Positions 22,997 through 31,630 of a stretch of 44,078 nt of DNA are shown piece by piece. The stretch lies in contig LM655200.1 in the NCBI GenBank assembly GCA_000824825.2, positions 113,748 to 157,825 on the forward strand. The letters run 5' to 3'. Within the stretch, counting starts at the first letter, position 1. Each line of letters begins with the position of its first letter. The translations under genes were made by a program, and so were the position numbers. Source of the DNA: Mesorhizobium sp. ORS 3324 (GTDB lineage: Bacteria; Pseudomonadota; Alphaproteobacteria; Rhizobiales; Rhizobiaceae). Under the pieces are notes generated by a model. That model did no database searches. It was not told the origin of the DNA and saw nothing but the letters and a program-made list of their open reading frames with translations.

Positions 22997-25021
22997 GTGC
23001 ACATCCGTCTGCTTGGCGGCATCGAGGTTGTCTCAGCTGGCGGGCAACCTCTGCACTTCGCGACGCGAAAGACGTCGCTGCTCTTTGCCGCGCTGGTTCT
23101 GGCCGGGCCCAAGGGTCTTCGCCGCGAGAGGGCGGCTGCGATGCTTTGGGCCGACAGCGGCGAGCAGCAGGCGCGAAACAGCCTGCGCCAGGCGCTGGTC
23201 GACATCAGGCGACTGTTTCCATCCACCGGCGACGAGGCAATTCGCCTCGAAGGCAATGCCGACACTATCTGGCTGGCGGCGAATGCCGACGAGGCCGATA
23301 TCTGGATTTTCGACCGGAAGTGCCGGGCCGATGACAGCATAAGCCTCGCGGCGGCGGCCGATCTTTACCGGGGCGACCTGCTCGACGGGCTGTCATCCCC
23401 TGGTGAGATCGACGACTGGCTCGTGCCGCTTCGGACGAACTATACCCGCAAGGCGCTGGACCTCGCCGAGCGGCTGAGCCTTTTGCCGGAGCTGGGTTCG
23501 CGTGAGGAACAGGCCTGCGAAACACTGGCCGAACGGCTAGTGAGGCTCGACTCCTGCGCCGAACAGGCTCACCGTGCGCTGATCCGCATCTTCCGCCGCC
23601 GAGGCAAGACCAACGATGCCTTCCGCCAGTTCCTGGCCTGCAGGGAAGCGCTGAAGCGCGAGCTCAGCGTTGAGCCGGAAGAAGCGACACGGGCGCTGGT
23701 TGAACGCATCGAAACGCCCGCCATGGAGCGCCCGAAGGATCCGGCGGCCGACGGCGGCCCGCCCGCGATCGAACTGTCCCGCCTGGAAGCGAAGGCAGAG
23801 CCGATGCGCCCTGCAGCTTCGGTGCCGGAAAAACCGTCGATCGCGGTCCTGCCGTTCCAGAACATGAGCGGCGACGCCGAGCAGGACTATTTCACCGACG
23901 GCGTGGTCGAGGAGATCACGACGGCCCTGTCGCATGTGAACTGGCTGTTCGTGATCGCTCGCAATTCCGCCTTCGCCTACAAGGGCCAGGCGGTCGACGT
24001 TGCGCGCGTGGCACGCGAACTCGGCGTACGCTACGTCTTGGAGGGCAGCGTCCGCAGGGCTGGCAGACGGCTTCGCGTGTCAGGTCAACTCGTCGAGGCG
24101 GCGGCTGCGGTGAGTCTGTGGGCCGACCGCTTCGAAGGCGACGTCTCGGAGGTGTTCGAACTGCAGGACCTCGTCGCCTCCAGCGTCATAGGCGCGATTT
24201 CGCCCAGGCTCGAACAGGCCGAGATGGCGCGCGCCAAGCGCAAGCCCACCGAAAGCCTCGACGCCTACGACCACTATCTGCGCGGCATGGCGAGCCTTTA
24301 CCGCTGGACGAGGGAGGGCCTGGAGGAGGCGCTGCCGCAATTCTACAAGGCCATCGAGCTCGACCCCGATTTTGCCGCAGCTGAGGGCGCTGCCGCCTGG
24401 TGCTACTTCTGGCGGATGGCGAACGGCTGGATGACCGATCGGCAGAAGGAGACCGCCGAGGTTTCCCGGCTGGTCGGCAACGTCGCGATCTCCGGCCAGG
24501 ACGACGCGGTGGCGCTGGCCTTCAGCGGCCTGGCGCTGGGCTATGTCACCGGCGACTACGAGGCCGGATCGGCACTAGCCGACCGCGCGCTCATGCTGAA
24601 CCCGAACTGCGCTGCTGCCTGGAGCGCCAGCGGCTGCCTCAAGGCCTGCCATGACGATCCGGACATCGCCATCGAGCATATGTCTCGGGCAAGACGGCTG
24701 AGCCCTCTCGATCCGCTGACCTTCTTCATGCAGACCTTCACCGCCTTCGCCCATTTCGTGGCCGGCCGCTATGATGCCGCCTGGCCGCTCGCAGAGGCGG
24801 CATCGCGCACCCAGCCATATTATCTCACCGGCCTGCGCGTCGCGGCCGCCAGCAATGCCATGGCCGGCAGGCTGGATGCCGCGAGCAAGCATATCGCGCG
24901 CTCGCTGGCGCTCGACCCGGAACTGACGCTTTCGAACCTAAAGCACCGCGTGGGGCAGATCAGACCGGCCTATTTCGCCAAATATGTCGAGGCGCTACGG
25001 CTGGCCGGCCTGCCGGAATAA
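22997..25021 (+). CDS. SARP/BTAD regulator with TolB-like and TPR domains (copy A)
   Basis: This 674-residue protein starts with a winged-helix transcription domain (residues 1-95, MHIRLLGGIEVVSAGG) and a bacterial transcriptional activation (BTAD) helical domain (about 100-245, ALDLAERLSLLPELG, EQAHRALIRIFRRRGK). A TolB-like domain follows from about 278 (KPSIAVLPFQNMSGDAEQDYFTDG, RYVLEGSVRRAGRRLRVSGQL). The C-terminal half is a TPR repeat region (AIELDPDFAAAEG, ALMLNPNCAAAW). The layout resembles CadC/adenylate-cyclase-linked regulators but has no cyclase domain and no membrane helix, so it is probably a cytoplasmic DNA-binding sensor. The start is a GTG at 22997. A paralogue lies at 27866, with PLP-enzyme genes between them. 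Confidence 0.9.
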   Translation: MHIRLLGGIEVVSAGGQPLHFATRKTSLLFAALVLAGPKGLRRERAAAMLWADSGEQQARNSLRQALVDIRRLFPSTGDEAIRLEGNADTIWLAANADEADIWIFDRKCRADDSISLAAAADLYRGDLLDGLSSPGEIDDWLVPLRTNYTRKALDLAERLSLLPELGSREEQACETLAERLVRLDSCAEQAHRALIRIFRRRGKTNDAFRQFLACREALKRELSVEPEEATRALVERIETPAMERPKDPAADGGPPAIELSRLEAKAEPMRPAASVPEKPSIAVLPFQNMSGDAEQDYFTDGVVEEITTALSHVNWLFVIARNSAFAYKGQAVDVARVARELGVRYVLEGSVRRAGRRLRVSGQLVEAAAAVSLWADRFEGDVSEVFELQDLVASSVIGAISPRLEQAEMARAKRKPTESLDAYDHYLRGMASLYRWTREGLEEALPQFYKAIELDPDFAAAEGAAAWCYFWRMANGWMTDRQKETAEVSRLVGNVAISGQDDAVALAFSGLALGYVTGDYEAGSALADRALMLNPNCAAAWSASGCLKACHDDPDIAIEHMSRARRLSPLDPLTFFMQTFTAFAHFVAGRYDAAWPLAEAASRTQPYYLTGLRVAAASNAMAGRLDAASKHIARSLALDPELTLSNLKHRVGQIRPAYFAKYVEALRLAGLPE

Positions 25022-25040
25022 CAGGTCTTGGCTGCTTGCT

Positions 25041-26510
25041 TCAGACTGGCGGCGTTTCCTTTCCGATGCGAAGCGCCTCGCGCACCAAAAGGTCGAGGTC
25101 CTCGCGCCGCGTGCGGTGGTTGGTGATTGCAGCCCTCAGGCAATGCCGGCCACGGATGGTGGTGTCGGACAGGGCCGCGATGCCTTCTTCCTGCAGCCTG
25201 AGCATGATTTCGGTGTTGAAAGCCTTGAGCCGCTCCTCGGATGCGCCCTCCAGCCGATGGCGGAAGCACACGATGTTGATGGTGGTTAGCGCCATCAGCT
25301 CCAGCGTCGGCTCCGCCTCGATCAGGCCGGTGAGATGGCGGGCCTGGGCGATGTTCTGGTCGATCAGCCGGCCGAACTTCTCGACCCCATGCTCCTTGAG
25401 CGCCATCCAGATCTTGAGCGCGCGGAAGCCGCGCGACGTCTGCAGGCCGTAATCGTGCAGCATTGGTCCCGAGGCAAGGCCGCGAGGCGTCCGTTCCAGA
25501 TATTCCGGCATGACTGCAAAGGTGTCGCGGTGGGCGGACCCGTCGCGGACCAGCGCGCAGCCTGCTTCGAATGGCGCGTGCAGCCATTTATGCGGGTCGA
25601 GCGCGACGGAATGCGCTTGTTCGATGCCGGCAACGAGCGATCTGTTTTCGGGTGCGATTGCGATCAGCGCGCCGATGCAGCCGTCGACATGGAACCAGAG
25701 GTCTTCCTCGGCCGCCAGCGCGGCCAGTGCCTGGAGGTCGTCGATCGCGCCGGTGTTGACGGTGCCGGCGGTGCCGATCACGCAGGCCGGCTTGAAGCCT
25801 GCAGCGCGGTCCTCCGCGATGGCCGCCTTGAGCGCGTCGACGTCCATGCGCAGGGCTGCATCGGTCGCAACGCGCTGCAGGGCCCGGTTTCCGAGGCCCA
25901 GTGCTTCCATCGCCTTGCGGTGGCAGGAATGGACCTGGTCCGACGCGTAGAAGCGCAACGGCCTTGGAATGGCGCCGACGCCCCTTTCGCGGACATCGAC
26001 GCCGGCCTTGACGTTGCGCGCCACGGTCAGCCCGATGATGTTGGCCATCGAGCCGCCGCTGACCAGCGTGCCGCTGGCCGAGGCCGGGAATCCGACCATC
26101 TCCTTCAACCAGTCGACCACCTGGCTATCCATCAGCCCGGCGGCATGGTTGCCGCCGCCGAGGTTCGAACCCTGGATCGCCGCCAGGAAATCGCCGAGCG
26201 CGCCGGTGAAATTGCTGGAGCCCATATACCAGGACCAGAAACGCGGATGGATGTTGCCCATCGGATAGGCCATCACGTTGCGCGCGACATCGCCATACAC
26301 GTCGGCAACCGGAGCCGGTTCGCGCGGCAGCGGCGCCGAAAAGAAGTCGCGGATCTCGGCGGGCATCTCGCGCCACACCGGACGGTCCCGGACATCCTTA
26401 AGATAGCCGATCGCGTCGTCGACGATCCGGTGCGAAAGGGCCTGAACATCGGCCCAGTCCGGCGGATCGAGTGTTTCCTCGGTGGCCGTGAGCTCCCGCA
26501 AACTGTCCAT
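25041..26510 (-). CDS. PLP-dependent group II decarboxylase
   Basis: This 489-residue enzyme is of the aromatic-amino-acid/glutamate decarboxylase fold (fold type I). The PLP lysine is Lys308 in ALDPHKWLHAPFEAGC. Other family markers are GNIHPRFWSWYMGSSN, TSGTLVSGGSMAN-type glycines, and FHVDGCIGAL with the Asp that holds the PLP ring. The substrate amino acid cannot be told from sequence. The ATG at 26510 is used because GGGGAG lies 8-9 bases upstream; a further upstream frame from 26567 adds 19 poorly supported residues. It lies about 100 nt behind the cysteine-synthase-like gene on the same strand, so a shared pathway is plausible. Confidence 0.9.
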   Translation of the reverse strand: MDSLRELTATEETLDPPDWADVQALSHRIVDDAIGYLKDVRDRPVWREMPAEIRDFFSAPLPREPAPVADVYGDVARNVMAYPMGNIHPRFWSWYMGSSNFTGALGDFLAAIQGSNLGGGNHAAGLMDSQVVDWLKEMVGFPASASGTLVSGGSMANIIGLTVARNVKAGVDVRERGVGAIPRPLRFYASDQVHSCHRKAMEALGLGNRALQRVATDAALRMDVDALKAAIAEDRAAGFKPACVIGTAGTVNTGAIDDLQALAALAAEEDLWFHVDGCIGALIAIAPENRSLVAGIEQAHSVALDPHKWLHAPFEAGCALVRDGSAHRDTFAVMPEYLERTPRGLASGPMLHDYGLQTSRGFRALKIWMALKEHGVEKFGRLIDQNIAQARHLTGLIEAEPTLELMALTTINIVCFRHRLEGASEERLKAFNTEIMLRLQEEGIAALSDTTIRGRHCLRAAITNHRTRREDLDLLVREALRIGKETPPV

Positions 26511-26610
26511 GCGATTTCTCCCCAGAGCAAGCGACATCCCCGGATCGGCCAATATGCAGCCAATCACCGCGGCGCCGCCACCCGAAAACGGACGGCGCCG
26601 CGAATTGTCT

Positions 26611-27696
26611 TTAGGAGTCGAACTGGCAGCTCGGCGTCGAGCGCGACAGTGCTATCTCCGCGGCGTCCATCTCCGCCTCGATGCCGTCGAAGAGCGGCGT
26701 CGACATGTAGCGCTCGCCGGTGTCGGGCAGCATGCACAGGATCACCGAACCGGCCGGAGCTGTTCCGGCGATCTGGCGCGCCACGGCGAAGGTTGCGCCG
26801 CCCGAAATGCCGGTGAAGATGCCTTCCTGCTGCGCGAGCGCCTTCGCCCATTTGATGCCTTCCGGACCGGCGATCGGCACCACTTCGTCATAGTAGCGCT
26901 TGTCGATCGCCTCCTGCAGCACGTTGGGGATGAAGTCCGGCGTCCAGCCCTGGATCGGATGCGGCTCGAAGGCCGGATGGCTGGCGGCCGGCGCGCCGTC
27001 CGCCCCCCGCTCTTGGCGCTTGCCGCTGCCGATAAGCTGCGCATTGGCCGGCTCCGCAAGCACGATCCGCACATCCGGCCGCTCGCGGCGCAGCACCCGG
27101 CCGACGCCAGCGACCGTGCCGCCGGTGCCGTAGCCGGTGACCAGCACATCGAGCCTCGAGCCCGCGAAATCATTGATGATCTCGCGCGCCGTGGTCGCCT
27201 CGTGGATCGCGGCATTGGCTTCGGTCTCGAACTGGCGGGCGAGGAACCAGCCATTGGCCTCGGCCAGCTCCACTGCCTTCTTGTACATGCCGAAACCCTT
27301 CTGGGCGCGCGGCGTCAGCACCACCTTGGCGCCCAGCATGCGCATCAGCTTGCGGCGCTCGATGGAGAAGCTGTCGGCCATCGTCACCACCAGCGGATAG
27401 CCTTTCTGCGCGCAGACCATGGCAAGGCCGATGCCGGTGTTGCCGCTCGTCGCCTCGACCACAGTCTGGCCGGGCTTCAGCTTGCCGCTACGCTCGCCTT
27501 CCTCGATGATGTTGAGTGCCAGCCTGTCCTTCACCGAGGCCGCCGGATTGAAGAACTCGGCCTTGACATAGATCGTCGCATGCGCCGGACCGAGATTGTT
27601 GACGCGGATGACCGGCGTGTCGCCGACCGTGTCCAGAATGCTGTCGAACAACCGGCCCCGACCGGCGGTGGTCCTGATTTTCATCTGCTGCAACAT
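26611..27696 (-). CDS. Cysteine-synthase-like PLP enzyme
   Basis: This 361-residue fold-type-II PLP enzyme is of the O-acetylserine sulfhydrylase/cystathionine beta-synthase group. The PLP lysine is Lys56 in NPAASVKDR. The phosphate-binding loop is GTGGTVAGVGR, preceded by the TSGNTGIGLAM substrate loop. It is about 40 residues longer than typical CysK, with an insert around GKRQERGADGAPAASHPAFEPHPIQGW and a C-terminal tail ending SCQFDS. The substrate could therefore be O-acetylserine or a related beta-leaving-group amino acid. The ATG at 27696 has GAGGAG upstream. It is divergent from regulator copy B and is followed by the decarboxylase gene. Confidence 0.88.
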   Translation of the reverse strand: MLQQMKIRTTAGRGRLFDSILDTVGDTPVIRVNNLGPAHATIYVKAEFFNPAASVKDRLALNIIEEGERSGKLKPGQTVVEATSGNTGIGLAMVCAQKGYPLVVTMADSFSIERRKLMRMLGAKVVLTPRAQKGFGMYKKAVELAEANGWFLARQFETEANAAIHEATTAREIINDFAGSRLDVLVTGYGTGGTVAGVGRVLRRERPDVRIVLAEPANAQLIGSGKRQERGADGAPAASHPAFEPHPIQGWTPDFIPNVLQEAIDKRYYDEVVPIAGPEGIKWAKALAQQEGIFTGISGGATFAVARQIAGTAPAGSVILCMLPDTGERYMSTPLFDGIEAEMDAAEIALSRSTPSCQFDS

Positions 27697-27787
27697 GGGT
27701 TTTTCTCCTCGATCCTCACGCGCCGGTTACAGACCGGCGGCGTCGGCGGCGCGGTTTCGACACCTTGCCGCGCTAGGTTGCTTGATC

Positions 27788-27803
27788 TGCCGCAAATGCG
27801 GCA
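27788..27803. promoter_or_regulatory. Perfect dyad between cysK-like and regulator genes
   Basis: The inverted repeat TGCCGCA-AA-TGCGGCA sits in the 169-nt divergent gap between the cysteine-synthase-like gene and regulator B. It has the form of a dimeric operator. Which protein binds it is not known; regulator B is the obvious candidate. Confidence 0.35.
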
Positions 27804-27865
27804 ACGGCGGCATTCCGGCTGGAGCTGGGCTGCCGGACGCTTCCTGTCGTGTTTGGTGATAGACC

Positions 27866-29938
27866 ATGGACCAGCTGGTCAGCGTTGGAGAGAGCGTGGG
27901 AACATACGTGGAATCCAGCCGATCGAGCCTGCACGACACCGCCCCCGGCCTGTCTGTGCGGCTGCTGGGGCAACTGACAATTGCCCGTGACGGCGAGCCC
28001 GTTAAGTTGCCTTCCTCGCGCAAGCTGCGCGCGCTGCTTGCCTATCTGGCGCTCGCGCCGCATCCCGTCAGCCGAAGCCGGCTTTGCGAACTTCTCTGGG
28101 ATGTTCCCAACGACCCGCGCGGCGAACTGCGCTGGTGCTTGAGCAAGCTTCGCAGCGCGCTCGACGAGCCGGACCGGCGCAGGGTCGAGACCGAGGGCGA
28201 CACCGTAGCGCTTCGTCTTGGCGACGCGAGTGTCGACGCCGTTGAAGTCGCGGCAGCGGCGGCGGAGGGCATCGATACGCTGAGTCCCGAGCGTCTGCGG
28301 GCGCTTGCGCAACGCTTCGCCGGCGATTTCCTCGACGGGCTGGAACTCGACCGGAGCCCGCATTTCGCAGCCTGGCTGACCGCGCAACGACGCCGTTTCA
28401 GCGCATGTCATGTCGCCATCCTGGAGCATATCATCGGCATTCTCCCGCAGGGCGACGATGAGGCCGGCGCCTATCTGGACAGATGGCTTGAACTCGCGCC
28501 GTTCGACGGGCGCGCGCATGTTGCGCTGCTGGAAAATCTTGCGCGGCGCGGCCAGATCGGCGCCGGCGAGGAACATCTGGCCACTGCGGCGGAGCTCTTT
28601 CACGCCGAGGAGCTGGATTTCACGCCCTTGCGCGAGGCCTGGCAGGAGATAAGGACCCGGAACGCCAGTGCTCCGCCAGCCGCTCAGTCCGGACTGGCCT
28701 TTCCGGCTCCGCAACCGGCGATCGACGACATCGAAACCGAACCGACCGCGACGCGCCGGGCTTCGTTGGCGGTAATGCCGTTTGCGGAAAGCGCCGGCAC
28801 CGGCAATTTCCGCGGCGGGCTTGCCGACGGCCTGACCCACGACATCATCACGCGCCTCGCCAAGCTGCGCGATTTCTTCGTCATTGCCCGCGGCTCGGTT
28901 TTTGCGCTGGCCGAAAGGAACATCGCGCCGGAAGACGCCGGCCGCAGGTTGAATGTCGACTATGTGGCGACGGGCTCTGTCCGCAATCTGCCGGGCCGCG
29001 TCATCATCTCAGTCGAACTCGTCGAGGTGCGCACGGCCAGGATCGTCTGGGCCGAGACCTTCGAGCACAAACCCGATGACGTCTTCATCGTCCTCGACGA
29101 CATCGGCGACAGCATCGTCTCCTCGATCGCCGCCGAGATCGCCACGGTCGAGCGCAATCGCGCGATGCTGAAGGCGCCCAATTCGCTCAACGCCTGGGAG
29201 GCCTATCATCGCGGCCTCTGGCACATGTACCGCTTCACCCGCCAGGAAAACGAACTGGCGCAGCATTTCTTCAACGTGGCCCTGCAGCTCGACCCGACCT
29301 TCGCCCGCGCCTATGCCGGCCTGTCCTTCACCCACTGGCAGAGCGCCTTCCAGCGCTGGGGCGAGCGCGACCGCGAGACGGCGCTTGCCTTCGAAAGCGC
29401 CGGCCACAGCCTTCTCGTCGATGACCGCAATCCGGCAGCGCACTGGGCGATGGGCCGCGTACTGTGGCTGCGCGGCGACCAGGACGGCTCGCTGCTCGAG
29501 CTGGCGAAGGCCGTCGACCTCAGCCCGAACTTCGCGCTCGGCCATTATTCGCTGTCCTTCGTCCACTCGCAGTCCGGCGACCCGCACTCGGCGATCGGCT
29601 CGTCCGACCACTCGCGTCATCTCAGCCCCTTCGATCCCCTGCTGTTCGGCATGTTGAGCTCGCGCGCCATGGCGCATGCGCGGCTGCGCGAATTCGACGA
29701 GGCTGCCGATTGGGCGCTCAAGGCGGCGGCCAGGCCCAATGCCCACGTCATCATCCTGGCGATCGCCGCGCATTGCCTGGCGCTGGCCGGCCGCCAGGAC
29801 GAAGCACGAAGTTTCGCTGCCGCGATCCGCCGGACGCTGCCGGACTATCGCGCCGACGACTTCATCGCCACCTTCCACTTTGATCGGGACGGCGAAGCCC
29901 TGTTCCGGAACGGCGCCAAGCTTATCGGGCTGAATTGA
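27866..29938 (+). CDS. SARP/BTAD regulator with TolB-like and TPR domains (copy B)
   Basis: This 690-residue paralogue of the protein at 22997 has a 28-residue N-terminal extension. It then has the winged helix (VRLLGQLTIARDGEPVKL, LRALLAYLALAPHPVSRSRLCELLWD), a BTAD domain to about 265, a TolB-like domain from about 298 (LAVMPFAESAGTGNF, RRLNVDYVATGSVRNLPGRVIISVELVE) and TPR repeats to the end (ALQLDPTFARAYAG, AVDLSPNFALGHY). No membrane helix or cyclase domain is present. It is divergent from the cysteine-synthase-like gene, suggesting that it regulates the PLP genes, which is inference. The ATG at 27866 has no strong ribosome-binding site close by; a later start at about residue 30 is possible. 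Confidence 0.88.
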   Translation: MDQLVSVGESVGTYVESSRSSLHDTAPGLSVRLLGQLTIARDGEPVKLPSSRKLRALLAYLALAPHPVSRSRLCELLWDVPNDPRGELRWCLSKLRSALDEPDRRRVETEGDTVALRLGDASVDAVEVAAAAAEGIDTLSPERLRALAQRFAGDFLDGLELDRSPHFAAWLTAQRRRFSACHVAILEHIIGILPQGDDEAGAYLDRWLELAPFDGRAHVALLENLARRGQIGAGEEHLATAAELFHAEELDFTPLREAWQEIRTRNASAPPAAQSGLAFPAPQPAIDDIETEPTATRRASLAVMPFAESAGTGNFRGGLADGLTHDIITRLAKLRDFFVIARGSVFALAERNIAPEDAGRRLNVDYVATGSVRNLPGRVIISVELVEVRTARIVWAETFEHKPDDVFIVLDDIGDSIVSSIAAEIATVERNRAMLKAPNSLNAWEAYHRGLWHMYRFTRQENELAQHFFNVALQLDPTFARAYAGLSFTHWQSAFQRWGERDRETALAFESAGHSLLVDDRNPAAHWAMGRVLWLRGDQDGSLLELAKAVDLSPNFALGHYSLSFVHSQSGDPHSAIGSSDHSRHLSPFDPLLFGMLSSRAMAHARLREFDEAADWALKAAARPNAHVIILAIAAHCLALAGRQDEARSFAAAIRRTLPDYRADDFIATFHFDRDGEALFRNGAKLIGLN

Positions 29939-29956
29939 CCTGGCCTTTAGCCGCCA

Positions 29957-30164
29957 AGGGTGTGCCGAGATTCAGGTCAGGCCGAGCCGAAAATGATGTC
30001 TTTCGAGAACCGGCCTACGCCGGCCGTAGCTTCATAGAGCGGAGACACTTATGAGGGCTTCGGCCGGCGAAGGCCGGAGCGCAGCGGACGTTGAGCCCGT
30101 GAGCACCGGAAGCGCAGAAAGACATCGTTCGCAGGCCGGCATCACCTGAATATCGGCACACCCT
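29957..30164. mobile_element. 208-bp element with terminal inverted repeats (MITE-like)
   Basis: The ends are 21-bp inverted repeats (29957-29977 and 30144-30164) that differ at one position. A second inner pair, GATGTCTTTC (29995-30004) and GAAAGACATC (30117-30126), lets the whole element fold as a long hairpin. It fills the gap between two convergent genes, and its right end overlaps the last two bases of the persulfide dioxygenase gene. Inside is a 32-codon reading frame (30051-30149) behind GGAG, rich in Ser, Ala, Gly and Glu. No transposase is present, so it is either a non-autonomous element or a structured RNA/terminator module. Confidence 0.6.
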
Positions 30165-31200
30165 AGTGCATCAGCGGGCCGCTCGCCTTCTTCCACGCAT
30201 CGATGCCGCCCTGGATATGCTTGGCACTCGACATCCCGACGTCCCGCGCCGCCTGCACGGCCATCGCCGAACGCTCGCCGAAGGCGCAATAGAACAGGAT
30301 CTGCCTGCTGGTCGATTTCGCCAACTCATGCAGCATGCCGCCGGGGGCGATGTTCTCCTGCAGCCGCGCATAGGGCAGATGGATCGCGCCGGGGATGACG
30401 CCGTGCCGTTCCCGCTCCGACTGCTCGCGCAGGTCGATCAGCGCCACATCGGGCCGACCGACCAGCGCCAGCGCCTCCTCGGCGGTCACCGACCAGCCGC
30501 GGCTGGCGATGTCGTCCTGGTGCAGTCCGACCCGCATGTTGGCGGGCACCGCCACATCCATCATCTTCGGGTTGGACAGCTTCAGATTGTTCATGATCTC
30601 GACATATTCGTCGACCGACTTCACCTGCAGGCGCGGGTTGAAGGCCTTTTCCTCGCCGATCGTCGACACGGTCTCGCCCTTGTAGTCGTGCGCCGGGAAG
30701 ATCAGCGTCTCGTCGGGAAGCTTGAGCAGGCGGCCGAAGATGGATTCATACTGCTGGCGCGGATCGCCGTTCTGGAAGTCGGTGCGGCCGGTGCCGCGGA
30801 TAAGCAGCGTGTCACCGGTGAAGACCCGGTCCGGCAGGATGAAGCTGTAGGAATCGTCGGTGTGGCCCGGTGTGTAGATCACGTCGAGCGCCAGGCCCTC
30901 GATGGCCAGCTTGTCGCCGTCGGCAAGCCGCATCGACACGACGTCGGCCTTGGTCTGCTCGCCCATCACGGTCACGCACTGCGTCTTGTCACGCAGCGCG
31001 CCGAGGCCGGTGATGTGGTCGGCATGGAGATGCGTGTCCACCGCCTTGACCAGCCTGAGGTCGAGCTCGTTGACCAGCTGCAGGTAGCGGTCGACCTTTT
31101 CCAGCACCGGATCGATGATTAGCGCCTCGCCGCCCCTGCGGCTGGCGAGCAGATAGGAATAGGTGCCCGAAACGGAATCGAAGAGCTGACGGAAGATCAT
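30163..31200 (-). CDS. Persulfide dioxygenase-rhodanese fusion
   Basis: This 345-residue protein joins a metallo-beta-lactamase-fold persulfide dioxygenase (ETHE1 type, residues 1-235) to a C-terminal rhodanese domain (about 250-345). The N-terminal domain has the metal motif THLHADHITG (His57, His59, Asp61, His62) and later TPGHTDDSYSF, FTGDTLL and FPAHDYKG. The rhodanese has the catalytic Cys in LFYCAFGERSAM. Such fusions oxidise glutathione persulfide to sulfite and pass sulfur to thiosulfate. The ATG at 31200 is preferred; an in-frame frame to 31263 adds 21 basic residues. Upstream on the same strand is a small membrane protein gene. The stop overlaps the end of the 208-bp element. Confidence 0.93.
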   Translation of the reverse strand: MIFRQLFDSVSGTYSYLLASRRGGEALIIDPVLEKVDRYLQLVNELDLRLVKAVDTHLHADHITGLGALRDKTQCVTVMGEQTKADVVSMRLADGDKLAIEGLALDVIYTPGHTDDSYSFILPDRVFTGDTLLIRGTGRTDFQNGDPRQQYESIFGRLLKLPDETLIFPAHDYKGETVSTIGEEKAFNPRLQVKSVDEYVEIMNNLKLSNPKMMDVAVPANMRVGLHQDDIASRGWSVTAEEALALVGRPDVALIDLREQSERERHGVIPGAIHLPYARLQENIAPGGMLHELAKSTSRQILFYCAFGERSAMAVQAARDVGMSSAKHIQGGIDAWKKASGPLMH

Positions 31201-31299
31201 TCTGCTACGCGCCCTCCTGCTTGTGCCGGCCATCGCAGGCGCAGCGACCCGCATGACTGTCACGCCAGTATAGGATTTTGGTGCTTTTCCACCAAGCGC

Positions 31300-31596
31300 C
31301 TATCGCCAGCCGATGACGGTGATTTTCCATGCCAACAGGACGATGATTGCGGCTGCGGTGACCAGGCTCGCCCAACGATGTCGGCCGGCTGCGTGCAAAA
31401 CAAGAACCGCCAATCCGAAGACAATGGCCGCAAGCGCTCCTTCAATGTAGAAGACCTGATCGCCGGTCAGTTCGACGCCGACCGCTCCTCCGATTCTGAA
31501 GAATTCCAGGATCGACCGGATCGCGATCACAAGCAGCAGGCCGAGCGCAATTTGCGCCGCGCGCGGTTCAGAAACCCAGTTCCAGATCCGCTTCAT
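31300..31596 (-). CDS. Small membrane protein, 98 residues
   Basis: Three hydrophobic segments are visible (about residues 14-33, 50-67 and 75-94, with ALGLLLVIAIRSILEFF, ALAAIVFGLAVLVL and SLVTAAAIIVLLAWKITVI). No family is recognised. It lies between choV and the persulfide dioxygenase gene on the same strand and may be co-transcribed with either, with gaps of 34 and about 100 nt. No link to sulfur or choline metabolism can be shown. Confidence 0.68.
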   Translation of the reverse strand: MKRIWNWVSEPRAAQIALGLLLVIAIRSILEFFRIGGAVGVELTGDQVFYIEGALAAIVFGLAVLVLHAAGRHRWASLVTAAAIIVLLAWKITVIGWR

Positions 31597-31630
31597 GTGC
31601 CTTGCCCAAAGACGCGGCTTCGCGCCTGCC

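Noticed and set aside
26482..27990. 502-codon plus-strand frame across the PLP genes
   Set aside because: It is a shadow of the cysteine-synthase-like and decarboxylase genes and shows no domain.
22997..29938. Adenylate cyclase activity for the two SARP-type proteins
   Set aside because: TolB-like and TPR regions often accompany class III cyclases, but no cyclase catalytic domain or its metal-binding Asp motif is present in either.
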